Below, piece by piece: positions 1 to 8,570 of a DNA stretch of 64,000 bases (its first letter is position 1; each line of letters opens with the position of its first letter). The position numbers and the translations under genes were made by a program. The notes under the pieces were generated by a model that saw nothing but the letters and a program-made list of their open reading frames with translations, did no database searches and was not told where the DNA came from. This stretch comes from a bacterium. GTDB taxonomy: Bacteria > JACRDZ01 > JAQUKH01. The stretch lies in contig JAQUKH010000005.1 of assembly GCA_028719205.1 (NCBI GenBank), positions 43,016-107,015 of the forward strand, given 5' to 3'.

Positions 1-329
1 TGATGATAAGGCATAATAACATGAGCTGAATCACTCACAAAGATCCTGCCTTTAAGATCAATACCCCTTTTTGTAAGCATGTCAATTTCATTAAATAAAG
101 CCTTAGGGTCAATTACAGCGCCGCTGCCGATAAGGCAGATCCTGCCTTTATGCATTATTCCGGAAGGTATAAGATGAAGAACATATTTTTCACCTTTTAT
201 GACGACAGTATGCCCGGCATTATGCCCGCCCTGATAGCGAACTACGCAATCCGCGCCTTCTGTAAGCAGATCAACGATCTTGCCTTTTCCTTCATCTCCC
301 CATTGAGTTCCAATTACTACAGTATTCAT
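1..329 (-). CDS. purA: Adenylosuccinate synthetase, N-terminal part (cut by window edge)
   Basis: Catalyses GTP-dependent joining of IMP and aspartate, the first step from IMP to AMP, in the cytosol. Reading leftward from an ATG at 329, the first 109 codons are visible. They begin [20 protein letters not shown], with the phosphate-binding GDEGKGK loop (D12 is the catalytic Asp of the family) followed by GGHNAGHT (H40, the second catalytic residue). The start has a GGAGGAA-type ribosome site just upstream (minus-strand TTTGGAGGAAT). The 3' two thirds lie outside the window. The gene is downstream of serA on the same strand but separated from it by a terminator, so it probably has its own promoter in the short gap. 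Confidence 0.95.
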   Translation of the reverse strand, partial: MNTVVIGTQWGDEGKGKIVDLLTEGADCVVRYQGGHNAGHTVVIKGEKYVLHLIPSGIMHKGRICLIGSGAVIDPKALFNEIDMLTKRGIDLKGRIFVSDSAHVIMPYH

Positions 330-353
330 ATTCCTCCAAACACCCTTATACAC

Positions 354-392
354 AGAAAAAAACTCTGAGTAATAATTTATACACCCAGAGTT
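354..392 (-). terminator. Intrinsic terminator after serA
   Basis: On the minus strand a stem of about 10 bp (AACTCTGGGT pairing with ACTCAGAGTT, one mismatch) is followed at once by a run of T residues (complement of the A run at 355-360). It lies just past the serA stop and before purA, so it would end serA transcription. Confidence 0.7.
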
Positions 393-437
393 CCTTAGAT
401 CTTATAATATACTATCTTTTTATGCTTGTCAAGACAT

Positions 438-2021
438 CTACAAAATAACAAGTTTTATTTTAGTAATTCCTTCCACTTGTTCGATCTTTTTCAAAATGGC
501 CGCGGAAATATCGTCATCAACATTAAAAACAGCAATTGCCTGCCCGCCGTTTTGTGTCCGGGCATATTTCATACCGGCAATATTGATTGAATTTTCACCC
601 AAAATCGTACCGATCTTCCCTATCACCCCGGGCTTATCGATATTAAAACAAACCAGCATATATTTTGAGAATGTCGCGTCGATCATAAAGTCATCTATTT
701 TAACCAGCCTGGGTTCAGTTTGAGAGATCAGAGAACCTGCCACTTTCATTGTCCTTTTATCTGTAGTCACTTTTACCAAAACTAAATTTGCAAATGAATT
801 CGCCTCACTGCTTTTGCTTTCCACGATCTTTATCCCGCGTTCCTGAGCGATTACCGGCGCGTTAACTAAATTTATCGTCTCAGAAAGCATCGGTTTTAAA
901 AGGCCTATTAAAACTGAAAGTGTTATAGGGGAAAGATCATAACAGGTTATTTCACCGCTATACTCAACATAAACCTCTTCAATATGGCCTTCATTTATCT
1001 GAGAAATAAACTTGCCGATCTTTTCAGCCAGATCAATATACGGCCTGAGTTTATTTAATATTTCAGGTTCCAATGTAGGAATATTTACGGCGTTGCGTAT
1101 CATTTTACCATTAAAAGCGTCAACCATTTGTTCAGCGATCTGAATTGCCACATTCAACTGGGCCTCTTCTGTCGACGCGCCCAAATGAGGCGTTACCAGG
1201 ATCTGAGGCGATAAAATAGCCGGGCTGTTAAATGGCGGTTCCTCTTCAAAAACATCCAGCGCCGCGCCTGCGACCTTTCCGCTTTTGATCGCCTCACATA
1301 AAGCTTTTTCATCCACAACTCCGCCGCGCGCGCAATTAATTATCCGCACTCCTTTTTTCATCATGTCAAATTCCTTTGCCCCGAGCAAATATTTTGTCTC
1401 GGTAGTTAACGGAATATGAAGAGAAATATAATCAGCCTGCGGTAAAATATCCCGCACGCTCATCAAAGTAATACTTAAATTTTTTGCCTTCTCGACTGAC
1501 AGTACCGGATCATATCCGATAACCTGCATGCCTAATCCCTGCGCCCGCTTGGCCACTTCACGGCCGATACGGCCCAATCCGATAACCGCGAGTGTTTTCT
1601 TATAGACCTCTGTTCCCGTAAACTTTTTACGTTCCCATAATTTATTTTTCATTGAGGCATCTGCCGCCGCGATATTCCGGGACATCGCTAAAAGCAGAGT
1701 AATTGTATGTTCCGCCGCGGAAATAGTATTCCCGCCCGGTGTATTCATCACAACAATACCCTTTTTAGTCGCTGCCTCAACATCAACATTATCCACGCCG
1801 ACACCCGCCCTGCCGATAACCTTCAGTTTATGGGCCGCGGCAATAATTTCTTTTGTCACTTTAGTTTCACTGCGGACGATCAAACCTTCATATTCACCAA
1901 TGATCTTTATTATTTCATCCTGAGGAAGTTTTAATTTAACATCCACTTCAAGGTTTTTATCACTCTTGAGGATCTTTATTCCTTCTTCTGATATCGGATC
2001 TGTAACTAAAATTTTCGCCAT
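438..2021 (-). CDS. serA: D-3-phosphoglycerate dehydrogenase (long, ACT-domain form)
   Basis: Oxidises 3-phosphoglycerate to 3-phosphohydroxypyruvate with NAD+, the first step of serine synthesis. The 527-residue protein has the long SerA layout. A substrate-binding domain comes first, then the NAD-binding Rossmann core with GLGRIGREVAKRA near residue 150. The catalytic Arg (NCARGGVVDE), Glu (FEEEPP) and His (TPHLGAST) follow. Next come an intervening ASB domain and a C-terminal ACT domain (KPGVIGKIGTILGENSINIAGM) that in this family binds serine for feedback control. The ATG follows an AGGAGA ribosome site. The aminotransferase upstream on the same strand may supply the next step, so the pair probably forms a serine operon, interrupted only by a palindromic repeat. 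Confidence 0.96.
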   Translation of the reverse strand: MAKILVTDPISEEGIKILKSDKNLEVDVKLKLPQDEIIKIIGEYEGLIVRSETKVTKEIIAAAHKLKVIGRAGVGVDNVDVEAATKKGIVVMNTPGGNTISAAEHTITLLLAMSRNIAAADASMKNKLWERKKFTGTEVYKKTLAVIGLGRIGREVAKRAQGLGMQVIGYDPVLSVEKAKNLSITLMSVRDILPQADYISLHIPLTTETKYLLGAKEFDMMKKGVRIINCARGGVVDEKALCEAIKSGKVAGAALDVFEEEPPFNSPAILSPQILVTPHLGASTEEAQLNVAIQIAEQMVDAFNGKMIRNAVNIPTLEPEILNKLRPYIDLAEKIGKFISQINEGHIEEVYVEYSGEITCYDLSPITLSVLIGLLKPMLSETINLVNAPVIAQERGIKIVESKSSEANSFANLVLVKVTTDKRTMKVAGSLISQTEPRLVKIDDFMIDATFSKYMLVCFNIDKPGVIGKIGTILGENSINIAGMKYARTQNGGQAIAVFNVDDDISAAILKKIEQVEGITKIKLVIL

Positions 2022-2040
2022 TTGTTCTCCTGTTGTTAAC

Positions 2041-2102
2041 GTAGGGGCGAACCCATGTGTTCGCCCTTCATATATTGGGCAGACACGCGGGTCTGCCCCT
2101 AC
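2041..2102. repeat. Double-hairpin palindromic repeat between the aminotransferase gene and serA
   Basis: The 62 bp element has 8-bp terminal inverted repeats (GTAGGGGC at 2041 and GCCCCTAC ending at 2102). Between them lie two inner hairpins, GGGCGAACCC/TGTTCGCCC and GGGCAGACAC/GTCTGCCC. It is a recognisable member of the GTAGGGGC-type small palindromes dispersed in many bacterial genomes. Sitting inside a likely operon, it would be transcribed as two adjacent RNA stems. There is no T tract, so it is not a terminator. Confidence 0.75.
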
Positions 2103-2109
2103 AATAAAT

Positions 2110-3246
2110 TTATGCCATTAAAACTTTTTGCGCCGCGCCTACACCTTTGCCCAGTTCAAGTTTATATCCCATTTCAACGAGTACCATTTCCATCGCGGAA
2201 ATAACTATTACAATATCAAACACATCCATATATCCGAGATGCGCGATCCTGAATATTTTGCCTTTCACATGATCCTGTCCGCCGATTATAGTAACGTCAT
2301 ATTTGCTTTTCAATTTTTTGATAAATAAACCGCAGTCAATTCCGGCAGGAGATTTTACCGGCGTTACAGCATTGCTTGGAGCATCAGGCGCAAAAAGTTC
2401 CAAACCCATTGCCTTAGCCGCTTCACGAACTGCTCTTCCCATTTTTTCGTGTCTTTTGATCACGTTATCCAGGCCTTCTTCCAGTATCATTGATAAAGAC
2501 TTGTTTAAACCGATAACAAGGGAGATTGCTGAAGTAAAAGGCGTCTCTCCGTCTTCCAGAGATTTTCTGGCCTTTTTCAAACTGTAATAAAATTTAGGCA
2601 GTTTGGATTTTTCGGTCATTTTCCATGCCTTATCGCTTACTGAAATAAAAGCAAGGCCTGGAGGAAGCATTAAAGCCTTCTGAGAACCTGTTACCGCTAT
2701 ATCAACATGCCAATCATCCGTACGGAATTCTTCAGCGCCAAGCCCGCTGATAGCATCAACAACGAGTATCGCGTCTGTATCTTTAACTATATTCCCAACC
2801 GCCTGAATATCCGTTCTCGCGCCGGTTGAAGTTTCAACTAAAGTTGTAAAAACAGCTTTTATAGCTTTATTTTCCTGCAAGTGCTTCTTAATATCATTCG
2901 GATTTACCGCCTTACCCCATTCTATATCTATATAAACTACATTTACGCCGTAAGCTTCCGCTATTTTGCCCCATCTTTCCCCAAATTTTCCGCCTTTTAC
3001 CACAAGAACGGTATCTCCGGCAGAAAGGGTATTAACCACAGCCGCTTCCATCGCGCCCGTACCGGAAGAGGTCATTACAAAAACATCGTTTTTAGTTCTG
3101 TAAACTTCCTTTAAAGCAACGTTCACCTTTTTAAATAATTCAATATAAACAGGTGTCCGGTGATGAATTATCGGCTTTGCCATTTCTAAAGAAACTTCCG
3201 GCGGAATCATCGTCGGCCCGGGTGTTAATAGATAATTTTTTCTCAT
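2110..3246 (-). CDS. Class V aminotransferase (serine-pyruvate / alanine-glyoxylate type)
   Basis: A PLP-dependent fold-type I aminotransferase of 378 residues, the usual length for the PucG/AGXT group. It begins with the LLTPGPTMIPPEV motif and has a cofactor Asp in ILVVDAISGLGA. The Schiff-base Lys lies in TGSQKALMLPPGLAF near residue 198. An ATG is preceded by a GGGAGA ribosome site and, further up, a good promoter. It is directly upstream of serA and no serC-like gene is in view. It may therefore act as the phosphohydroxypyruvate or serine-linked transaminase of serine/glycine metabolism, as proposed for similar serA-adjacent genes. That substrate assignment is inference; the family assignment is firm. 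Confidence 0.88.
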   Translation of the reverse strand: MRKNYLLTPGPTMIPPEVSLEMAKPIIHHRTPVYIELFKKVNVALKEVYRTKNDVFVMTSSGTGAMEAAVVNTLSAGDTVLVVKGGKFGERWGKIAEAYGVNVVYIDIEWGKAVNPNDIKKHLQENKAIKAVFTTLVETSTGARTDIQAVGNIVKDTDAILVVDAISGLGAEEFRTDDWHVDIAVTGSQKALMLPPGLAFISVSDKAWKMTEKSKLPKFYYSLKKARKSLEDGETPFTSAISLVIGLNKSLSMILEEGLDNVIKRHEKMGRAVREAAKAMGLELFAPDAPSNAVTPVKSPAGIDCGLFIKKLKSKYDVTIIGGQDHVKGKIFRIAHLGYMDVFDIVIVISAMEMVLVEMGYKLELGKGVGAAQKVLMA

Positions 3247-3280
3247 ATCGCAGTCTCCCTTTTTATTATATTAAGTGTAT

Positions 3281-3309
3281 ATTATATCTTAGAGGTAAAT
3301 GTATGGCAA
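3281..3309 (-). promoter_or_regulatory. Sigma-70-like promoter for aminotransferase-serA
   Basis: On the minus strand TTGCCA (3304-3309), a 17-base spacer and a perfect TATAAT (3281-3286) lie about 35 bases upstream of the aminotransferase ATG. The match to the housekeeping consensus is strong for AT-rich DNA. Confidence 0.65.
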
Positions 3310-3319
3310 GCACTTTTCT

Positions 3320-4540
3320 TTAATCTTTTTTTATCAGTTTCAAGAACTTTCTTTTTCCAACTTTCAAAAGAGATTCTTTCTTATTTCCAAAATCATATTT
3401 GTCTTCTGATACTTTTATCCCGTCGATACTTACTCCACCCTGCTCTATAAGTCTTCTTGCCTCGCCTTTACTAGATACTAGTTCATTTTGCACCATTATT
3501 TCACCCAGACTGCATCTTGAACTTGATGAAGATGATGATATAATAAATTCAGGAATTTCATCCGGCTGGCCTTTTTTCGAGAAGATCTCGTTAAACTCCC
3601 TTTCCGCGTTATCCGCCTCCTCTTTCGGGTAATAATCAGTTATTATAAGTTTAGCGAGCCTGCTTTTTACAAATTTTGGATTGATCGCGCCTTCTTTCAT
3701 CTGGCTTTTTAATTCATTTAATTCTTCTTCAGGAACATCCGTCAAAAGCTTGTAATATTTCATCATCATTTCATCAGAAACAGACATTAGCTTACCGTAT
3801 ATTTCTCTCGGCGGTTCGTTTATTCCTATGTAATTCCCGTAACTTTTACTCATTTTTCTGACACCGTCTGTTCCTTCAAGCAAAGGCATTGTAAGAACAA
3901 CCTGCGATTCCTGTCCGTATTCTTTCTGCAGGGCGCGCCCGACCAGCAGATTAAATTTCTGGTCTGTCCCGCCTATCTCGATATCCGCCTTAAGTTCCAC
4001 TGAATCATATCCCTGTGCTAACGGATACAAAAATTCATGGATGCCGATCGGTTCCTCTTTTTTATACCGGTTGGAAAAATCATCGCGTTCCAGAACCCTC
4101 GCGACTGTGTAGTGCGATGCCAGTTTTATCACATCGCTGAAATTCATCTGGTTCAGCCAATGGCTGTTATAAACGATCTCAACTTTATCGAGGTCAAGGA
4201 TCCTGCCGATCTGTTTCACATAAGTTTTTGAATTATTTTCCACGTCTTCTTTTGACATGGGCGGGCGTGTCACTGACCTGCCGCTTGGATCGCCGATCAT
4301 TGCCGTAAAATCACCTATCAAAAAAATTATCTTGTGCCCCAGGTCCTGAAACTGTCTTAATTTTCTGAGAACTACCGTATGCCCCAGATGAATATCCGGC
4401 GCGGTCGGATCAGCCCCGAACTTTACTTTGAGAGGCCTTTTCTCTTTTCTGCACAATTCCAATTTTTTCAGGAGTTCTTCTTTTGAAATTATTTCTTCCG
4501 CCCCTCGTTTAATTATTTCTAATTGTTTATTAACATCCAT
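3320..4540 (-). CDS. tyrS: Tyrosyl-tRNA synthetase
   Basis: Charges tRNA-Tyr with tyrosine. The 406-residue class I synthetase shows the HIGH-type motif [11 protein letters not shown] near residue 50, the KMSKS loop ([11 protein letters not shown]) near 230, and a C-terminal S4 RNA-binding domain ([21 protein letters not shown]). A run of seven serines ([11 protein letters not shown]) links the catalytic part to the S4 domain. The reading frame stays open through it, so it looks like a low-complexity linker, not an error. The ATG follows GAAGAGGTGA 4 bases after the rhomboid gene's stop codon, so the two are probably co-transcribed. Confidence 0.95.
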   Translation of the reverse strand: MDVNKQLEIIKRGAEEIISKEELLKKLELCRKEKRPLKVKFGADPTAPDIHLGHTVVLRKLRQFQDLGHKIIFLIGDFTAMIGDPSGRSVTRPPMSKEDVENNSKTYVKQIGRILDLDKVEIVYNSHWLNQMNFSDVIKLASHYTVARVLERDDFSNRYKKEEPIGIHEFLYPLAQGYDSVELKADIEIGGTDQKFNLLVGRALQKEYGQESQVVLTMPLLEGTDGVRKMSKSYGNYIGINEPPREIYGKLMSVSDEMMMKYYKLLTDVPEEELNELKSQMKEGAINPKFVKSRLAKLIITDYYPKEEADNAEREFNEIFSKKGQPDEIPEFIISSSSSSSRCSLGEIMVQNELVSSKGEARRLIEQGGVSIDGIKVSEDKYDFGNKKESLLKVGKRKFLKLIKKD

Positions 4541-4544
4541 AATT

Positions 4545-5222
4545 TCACCTCTTCGTTTTTTTACCTAACAATTTAATTAAAACAATTCCCGCGATAAATC
4601 CCCCGATATGCGCGAACCACGCAATACCCTGGGTTTCTCCGATCCCTAAAGATGTGAATCCATTCAAAAACTGAATGACTATCCAAAACCCTATAACAAA
4701 GAATGCCGGGACCTGAATAAATTTTAAGAATATAATGATCGGGACAACCACTAATATTTTAGCGCGGGGATAAAGTAAAAGATACGCGCCCAGGATCCCT
4801 GAAATAGCGCCGCTCGCTCCGATTACAGGCACGTTAGAACTTATATTTACAACAGTATGCGTTACCGTAGCTAGGATACCACACGCGAAATAAAAAAGCA
4901 AAAATTTTGTATGGCCGAGATAATCCTCAATATTATTCCCGAAGATCCAAAGGTAGAGCATATTTCCCAGAAGATGCATCAGGCTCGCGTGCAAAAAAAT
5001 CGATGTAACAATATTTACATATACAGGAAGAGAACTTTTTATTAATATATGCCTGCCATGTAAAAGTTCAGACGGGATCAATCCCATTTTATCGATAAAA
5101 ACACGCCCGCCTTCACCCCCCAGAGACATCTCATAAATAAAAACTCCGATATTCAATAAGATCAATAAAATCGTAAAAAACGGAAATGTCTTTGTCGGGT
5201 TATCGTCTTTTAAAGGAATCAT
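4545..5222 (-). CDS. Rhomboid-family intramembrane serine protease
   Basis: A 225-residue polytopic membrane protein with about six hydrophobic segments. The rhomboid catalytic Ser sits in [18 protein letters not shown] (GxSG) and the His in [14 protein letters not shown]. An [13 protein letters not shown] segment matches the conserved HxxxNM helix of the family. Rhomboids cleave transmembrane helices within the membrane; the substrate here is unknown. It is the upstream gene of a two-gene unit with tyrS. Such pairings are common in bacteria and do not imply a functional link. Confidence 0.9.
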   Translation of the reverse strand: MIPLKDDNPTKTFPFFTILLILLNIGVFIYEMSLGGEGGRVFIDKMGLIPSELLHGRHILIKSSLPVYVNIVTSIFLHASLMHLLGNMLYLWIFGNNIEDYLGHTKFLLFYFACGILATVTHTVVNISSNVPVIGASGAISGILGAYLLLYPRAKILVVVPIIIFLKFIQVPAFFVIGFWIVIQFLNGFTSLGIGETQGIAWFAHIGGFIAGIVLIKLLGKKTKR

Positions 5223-5301
5223 TTTCCACAGTTTTGAATTTAAATATTAAATAATTCTATATTTTATATTAAATCCAACTAAAATGATAATAAAATATTA
5301 A

Positions 5302-5330
5302 TTGATAAATAAATAATTTATTGATATATT
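5302..5330 (+). promoter_or_regulatory. Promoter for the ankyrin-repeat gene
   Basis: TTGATA (5302-5307), a 17-base spacer and TATATT (5325-5330) lie 26 bases upstream of the GTG start and its AGAAAGGA ribosome site, in the divergent gap to the rhomboid gene. Confidence 0.5.
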
Positions 5331-5356
5331 CAGGCAAATAACAGAAAGGAAATATT

Positions 5357-7066
5357 GTGCCCCTGAAAAAATATTCGATATTATTACTTTTATGTATTTT
5401 TTACACTTATTATTTTACCGCTGCCCTTTACGCTGACCAGACGGAAGAATTGTTATTTTCTGCCGGTAATGGCGATACAAAAGAAATGAAAGCTGTCCTG
5501 GATAAAGACCCAAATATAATAAACTCAAAAAGCAGTGAAGGGATAACAGCTTTAATGCTGGCGGCTCAGGAAGGACATTTAGAAAATGTCAAGGTCTTAC
5601 TGGAGAAAGGGGCGGATTTTAATATTAAATTCTCTGACGGCAGGGATGCTTTAATGATCGCGGTCCAGCATAACCATACTGAAGTAGTTAAAGTTTTGCT
5701 TGATAAAGGTATGAACGTGAATACTATGTATAATGACGGAATAACTGCCCTGATCAGCGCGGCATGGGAAGGATATAATGAAACTGTAAAAGCGTTACTG
5801 GAAAAAGGAGCGGATTTTAATATTAAATTGCCTGACGGCAGAGATGCTTTAATGATCGCATCTCAACAAGGTCAAACTGAAACAGTCAAGATTTTGCTTG
5901 ATAAAGGTATGGCCGTGAATACTATGAATAATGACAGGATAACTGCCCTGACCAGCGCGGCATGGGAAGGACATACTGAAACTGTAAAAGCGCTGCTGGA
6001 CAAAAATGCTGATATAAACATGCAATCCAAAAACGGTTTAACACCTTTGATAGCCGCAACCCAGAACGAACATGCTGAAACAATAAGAACATTAATAGAT
6101 AAAGGAGCAAACCTGGATTTAGAAGCTAATGGAATGACTGCATTTCTGACTGCCGTACAAAAAGGGAATATTAATATCATCCAGATATTTTTAGATAGAA
6201 ATATAAACATTAATAAACCAAGCAAAAATGGCCTGACTGCTTTAATTGCCGCGATACAAGCAGGTAATACCGATACCGTAAAATTATTGATCAAAAAAGG
6301 GGTTGACCTGGATATTACATACGGCAGAAGTAAAACAGCTTTAATGGTTGCCTCTGAAGAAGGCCGTACTGAAATAGTAAATCTGTTATTGCTGAATAAA
6401 AACTCAGATATAAACGCGCAATTCGGACAAGGTATTACCGCATTAATATTGGCAGTCCAGCAGGGCCATACGGAAACTGTAAAAGTCCTGCTGGCAAACG
6501 GTGCGGATGTTTACGCGGTATGCGGCAATAATACTTCTGCTTTAATGTTCGCTTCACTGTTCAACCATGTTGAAATAATAAAACTATTATTAGATAAAGG
6601 CGTTGATATAAATGCTGTTGATAATGAAGGATTTACAGCCTTAATGTTTGCCGCGCAAAAAGGCAGTACCGAAGCTTTTAAGATCTTATTGGATAACGGC
6701 GCTAAAACAAATATTGAATCGCATAACGGCATGACAGCTTTTTCAATCGCAGTTACGGAAGATCACACTGAATGTATCATAGCGCTTTTGGAAAAAATAA
6801 ATGAAAAAGATTTTATTAAGATCGAGGAAGACCTGATCCGCAAATTGTCTGATGATGATATAAATGTTATTTTATACGCCGCAAAAGCGTTAGGAGTAAT
6901 AAAAGGCACCTTAGCCATTAAATTTTTAATAAACGCCTTAAGCCATGAAAATCAGGAAGTTAAATATGAAATATCAAGATCTTTAAGAAAGATTACAGGC
7001 GTGAGTTTTGGCTCAGATCAGGCAAAATGGCAGGAATGGTGGAAAGAAAAAAATAAAAAACAGTAA
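5357..7066 (+). CDS. Secreted ankyrin-repeat protein with C-terminal HEAT-like segment
   Basis: A 569-residue protein starting at GTG after an AGAAAGGA ribosome site. Residues 1-26 form a signal peptide (hydrophobic core LLLLCIFYTYYFTAALYA), so it is exported, probably to the periplasm. About 14 ankyrin repeats fill residues 28-480, each built on the pattern ALMxAAQxGHTETVKxLLDKGAD. The end (residues about 490-545, YAAKALGVIKGTLAIKFLINAL) looks like a HEAT-type helical repeat. Ankyrin arrays bind other proteins; the partner is unknown. Repeats 3-4 and 5-6 are near copies at the DNA level with a 198-bp shift, a recent duplication. The gene has its own promoter and is followed by tRNA-Leu. Confidence 0.85.
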   Translation: MPLKKYSILLLLCIFYTYYFTAALYADQTEELLFSAGNGDTKEMKAVLDKDPNIINSKSSEGITALMLAAQEGHLENVKVLLEKGADFNIKFSDGRDALMIAVQHNHTEVVKVLLDKGMNVNTMYNDGITALISAAWEGYNETVKALLEKGADFNIKLPDGRDALMIASQQGQTETVKILLDKGMAVNTMNNDRITALTSAAWEGHTETVKALLDKNADINMQSKNGLTPLIAATQNEHAETIRTLIDKGANLDLEANGMTAFLTAVQKGNINIIQIFLDRNININKPSKNGLTALIAAIQAGNTDTVKLLIKKGVDLDITYGRSKTALMVASEEGRTEIVNLLLLNKNSDINAQFGQGITALILAVQQGHTETVKVLLANGADVYAVCGNNTSALMFASLFNHVEIIKLLLDKGVDINAVDNEGFTALMFAAQKGSTEAFKILLDNGAKTNIESHNGMTAFSIAVTEDHTECIIALLEKINEKDFIKIEEDLIRKLSDDDINVILYAAKALGVIKGTLAIKFLINALSHENQEVKYEISRSLRKITGVSFGSDQAKWQEWWKEKNKKQ

Positions 7067-7090
7067 AAGGGCATAATAATAAAATATCCA

Positions 7091-7118
7091 TTGACTTTAA
7101 AAGAATAATTGATAAAAT
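7091..7118 (+). promoter_or_regulatory. Promoter for tRNA-Leu
   Basis: TTGACT (7091-7096), a 16-base spacer and TAAAAT (7113-7118) end 18 bases before the first base of the mature tRNA, which is a normal distance for a stable-RNA promoter. Confidence 0.6.
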
Positions 7119-7136
7119 GACTGATAATCAAAATAC

Positions 7137-7223
7137 GCCGGAGTGGTGAAACTGGTAGACGCAGAGGACTCAAAATCCTCCGGACGCAAGTTCATGTCGG
7201 TTCGATTCCGACCTCCGGCACCA
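7137..7223 (+). tRNA. tRNA-Leu (anticodon CAA), integration target
   Basis: An 87-nt tRNA with encoded CCA. The acceptor stem GCCGGAG (7137-7143) pairs with CTCCGGC (7213-7219), and A7220 is the discriminator, as expected for leucine. The anticodon stem GAGGA/TCCTC encloses the loop CTCAAAA, giving anticodon CAA at 7171-7173 (reads UUG). A long variable arm (class II) and a normal T arm (GTCGG-TTCGATT-CCGAC) are present. Its 3' part recurs downstream, so this gene is the attachment site of one or more mobile elements that restored it on integration. Confidence 0.96.
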
Positions 7224-7304
7224 TCAAATGTTGTTTATTTTCAATGAGTTGTGTCTTCCCAAGGTCTTTCTTATTCATCACTTATTTCGGCTGTTTTATC
7301 CAAA

Positions 7305-7401
7305 CTGTGCCCAAAACGTGCCCATCAGAACACAAATGGACACATTTCCACACAACACATACCTCATAAAGATACATCCTTTACCCACAACATTATTGAA
7401 A
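7305..7401. repeat. Degenerate repeat block A (pairs with 8231-8333)
   Basis: The segment from CTGTGCCCAAAACGTGCCC (7305) through a CATAAAGATACATCCTTTA-like core to about 7401 resembles a second block at 8231-8333. Both sit beside a copy of the tRNA-Leu 3' end. On the minus strand both contain a short reading frame ending in or near MGTF(W)AQ. My guess is that these are decayed distal ends of integrase genes lying next to attachment sites; the repeat itself is seen, the integrase origin is inference. Nothing else is evident in 7224-7410. Confidence 0.4.
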
Positions 7402-7410
7402 TTTCAAAAT

Positions 7411-8016
7411 TTAAAATCTATGATTTAAGGAAATTCCAATTGAAGGCATTCCTTTTGAATCGGGAAGCATTGCAAAACCCACCCGTGTGTTTTTCTCGTA
7501 AGGAGCATAAGCAAGTTTTGGACCTTCAATCATTCCAAATCCAAGACCTGCAATAGAACCACCTATATATCCCCAAGCCATACTTTGCCAAATATGTCTA
7601 GAATTGTTTGTATTAGAATAAGATATTCCCCCAACTGCTGTACCAACTGCCAGCCCAAGAGCCCCACCTAACCACATATCTCTAATAAGAAATGCTCCAA
7701 AACCTGTTTGATCGTTATGAAAATCATAAAATCCAATACCTAAACCCAATGCTGTTCCACCAATTACGCCATATAATGCACCGTTTGTAATACGTTTTCT
7801 TTTTCCTTCACTGTTTAGTTTGTCTCTTCCCTCATATACCCGGATACTTCCAATTGATAAACCAAGAAGTGCCCCATGCTGCAACTCTGCCCATCCATAG
7901 TTAATTATTGAGGGTCTATCTTTTGGATCAATAGTTCCAAAAAAATCATTGCCTGCCCTTGCATATCCTGTTAAAACAAAGATAATAACGATTACAACTA
8001 AAGATTTATTTATCAT
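7411..8016 (-). CDS. Exported glycine-rich hypothetical protein (outer-membrane-like)
   Basis: A 201-residue protein with a strong AGGAGGAG ribosome site and a signal peptide (MINKSLVVIVIIFVLTGYARA). The mature part has repeated small-residue stretches such as GALYGVIGGTALGLGIGF and GGALGLAVGTAVGGISYS, alternating with polar turns, and ends in ...LNHRF with a C-terminal Phe. That pattern fits a small beta-barrel or a glycine-zipper membrane protein. I do not recognise a family. It lies between the intact tRNA-Leu and the 55-bp tRNA copy at 8381, so it is cargo of the first tRNA-linked element. Confidence 0.7.
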   Translation of the reverse strand: MINKSLVVIVIIFVLTGYARAGNDFFGTIDPKDRPSIINYGWAELQHGALLGLSIGSIRVYEGRDKLNSEGKRKRITNGALYGVIGGTALGLGIGFYDFHNDQTGFGAFLIRDMWLGGALGLAVGTAVGGISYSNTNNSRHIWQSMAWGYIGGSIAGLGFGMIEGPKLAYAPYEKNTRVGFAMLPDSKGMPSIGISLNHRF

Positions 8017-8199
8017 TTCTCCTCCTAATAGTTACTTTTATATTTATCGTGATTTTATAATCATGATCCACTTAAGTCAATATAAATATTGTAAATTATT
8101 TATAAAACTACACAAAAAATCGGTATATTCCTAAAATAGACATTATAATATGGAATACTTATAATTATTAAGATTTATTATTTCCCAATGATATTCAAT

Positions 8200-8228
8200 A
8201 AAAAAAGGAGAGCATTTCGCCCTCTCTT
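8200..8228 (-). terminator. Weak possible terminator
   Basis: On the minus strand GAGAG and CTCTC form a 5-bp stem with a 9-base loop, followed after one C by a run of T residues (complement of 8201-8206). It lies just beyond repeat block B, where a minus-strand gene entering from the right could end. The stem is short, so the call is tentative. The rest of 8017-8230 is AT-rich and shows no gene. Confidence 0.3.
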
Positions 8229-8230
8229 TT

Positions 8231-8333
8231 CTGTGCCTAAAACGTGCCCATCATTACAAAAAAAGGCACGTTTTCACAAATCTCCAGCCAACATGTTTCA
8301 TAAAGATATATCCTTTATCAACAATATTTTGCC
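8231..8333. repeat. Degenerate repeat block B (pairs with 7305-7401)
   Basis: CTGTGCCTAAAACGTGCCC at 8231, then a CATAAAGATATATCCTTTA core near 8300. It parallels block A in order and spacing and lies about 48 bases before the 55-bp tRNA-Leu copy. On the minus strand the frame containing MMGTF is interrupted by stops, so no gene is intact here. Confidence 0.4.
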
Positions 8334-8380
8334 TTATTTATTAAGCACTTACTTGAACCTCAAAAACACCCTGATTAGGG

Positions 8381-8435
8381 CTCAAAATCCTCCGGTCGCA
8401 AGATCATGTCGGTTCGATTCCGACCTCCGGCACCA
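8381..8435 (+). repeat. 55-bp copy of the tRNA-Leu 3' half (attachment-site duplicate)
   Basis: Positions 8381-8435 match 7169-7223 at 53 of 55 bases, running from the anticodon loop through the T arm to CCA. There is no 5' half, so it is not a working tRNA. Anticodon-loop-to-3'-end is the usual core for tyrosine-recombinase integration, and the 1.2 kb between the two copies is the inserted segment. Immediately after it, 8436-8448 and 8514-8526 form a perfect 13-bp inverted repeat of unknown role. Confidence 0.85.
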
Positions 8436-8570
8436 AAAATTTTCGTTTCACTCAAATTTTTATGTATTTAGTAATTTGTAATTAGTATTTTGGACGTGGA
8501 ATAAGATTTATTAAAACGAAAATTTTTTCCTAAATACAAATTACACACACTCACACAAACTATATTTCCT

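Noticed and set aside
150..368. 72-residue plus-strand ORF
   Set aside because: It is antisense to the clear purA start and has no family features.
3500..3545. Frameshift in tyrS at the poly-serine stretch
   Set aside because: The frame remains open and the S4 domain follows correctly.
5872..6294. 140-residue minus-strand ORF in the ankyrin gene
   Set aside because: Its regularity is only the shadow of the ankyrin repeats on the other strand.
5560..6800. Regular spaced repeats that could suggest a CRISPR-like array
   Set aside because: The period is 99 bp, the frame is open throughout and the units translate to ankyrin repeats.
7228..7556. Two overlapping plus-strand ORFs after tRNA-Leu
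   Set aside because: They run through repeat block A and the 3' end of the minus-strand gene 7411-8016; no ribosome site and no plausible protein.
8381..8435. A second tRNA gene
   Set aside because: Only the 3' half is present; there is no D arm or 5' acceptor strand.
8188..8481. 97-residue plus-strand ORF
   Set aside because: It crosses repeat block B and the tRNA fragment, so it is chance coding.
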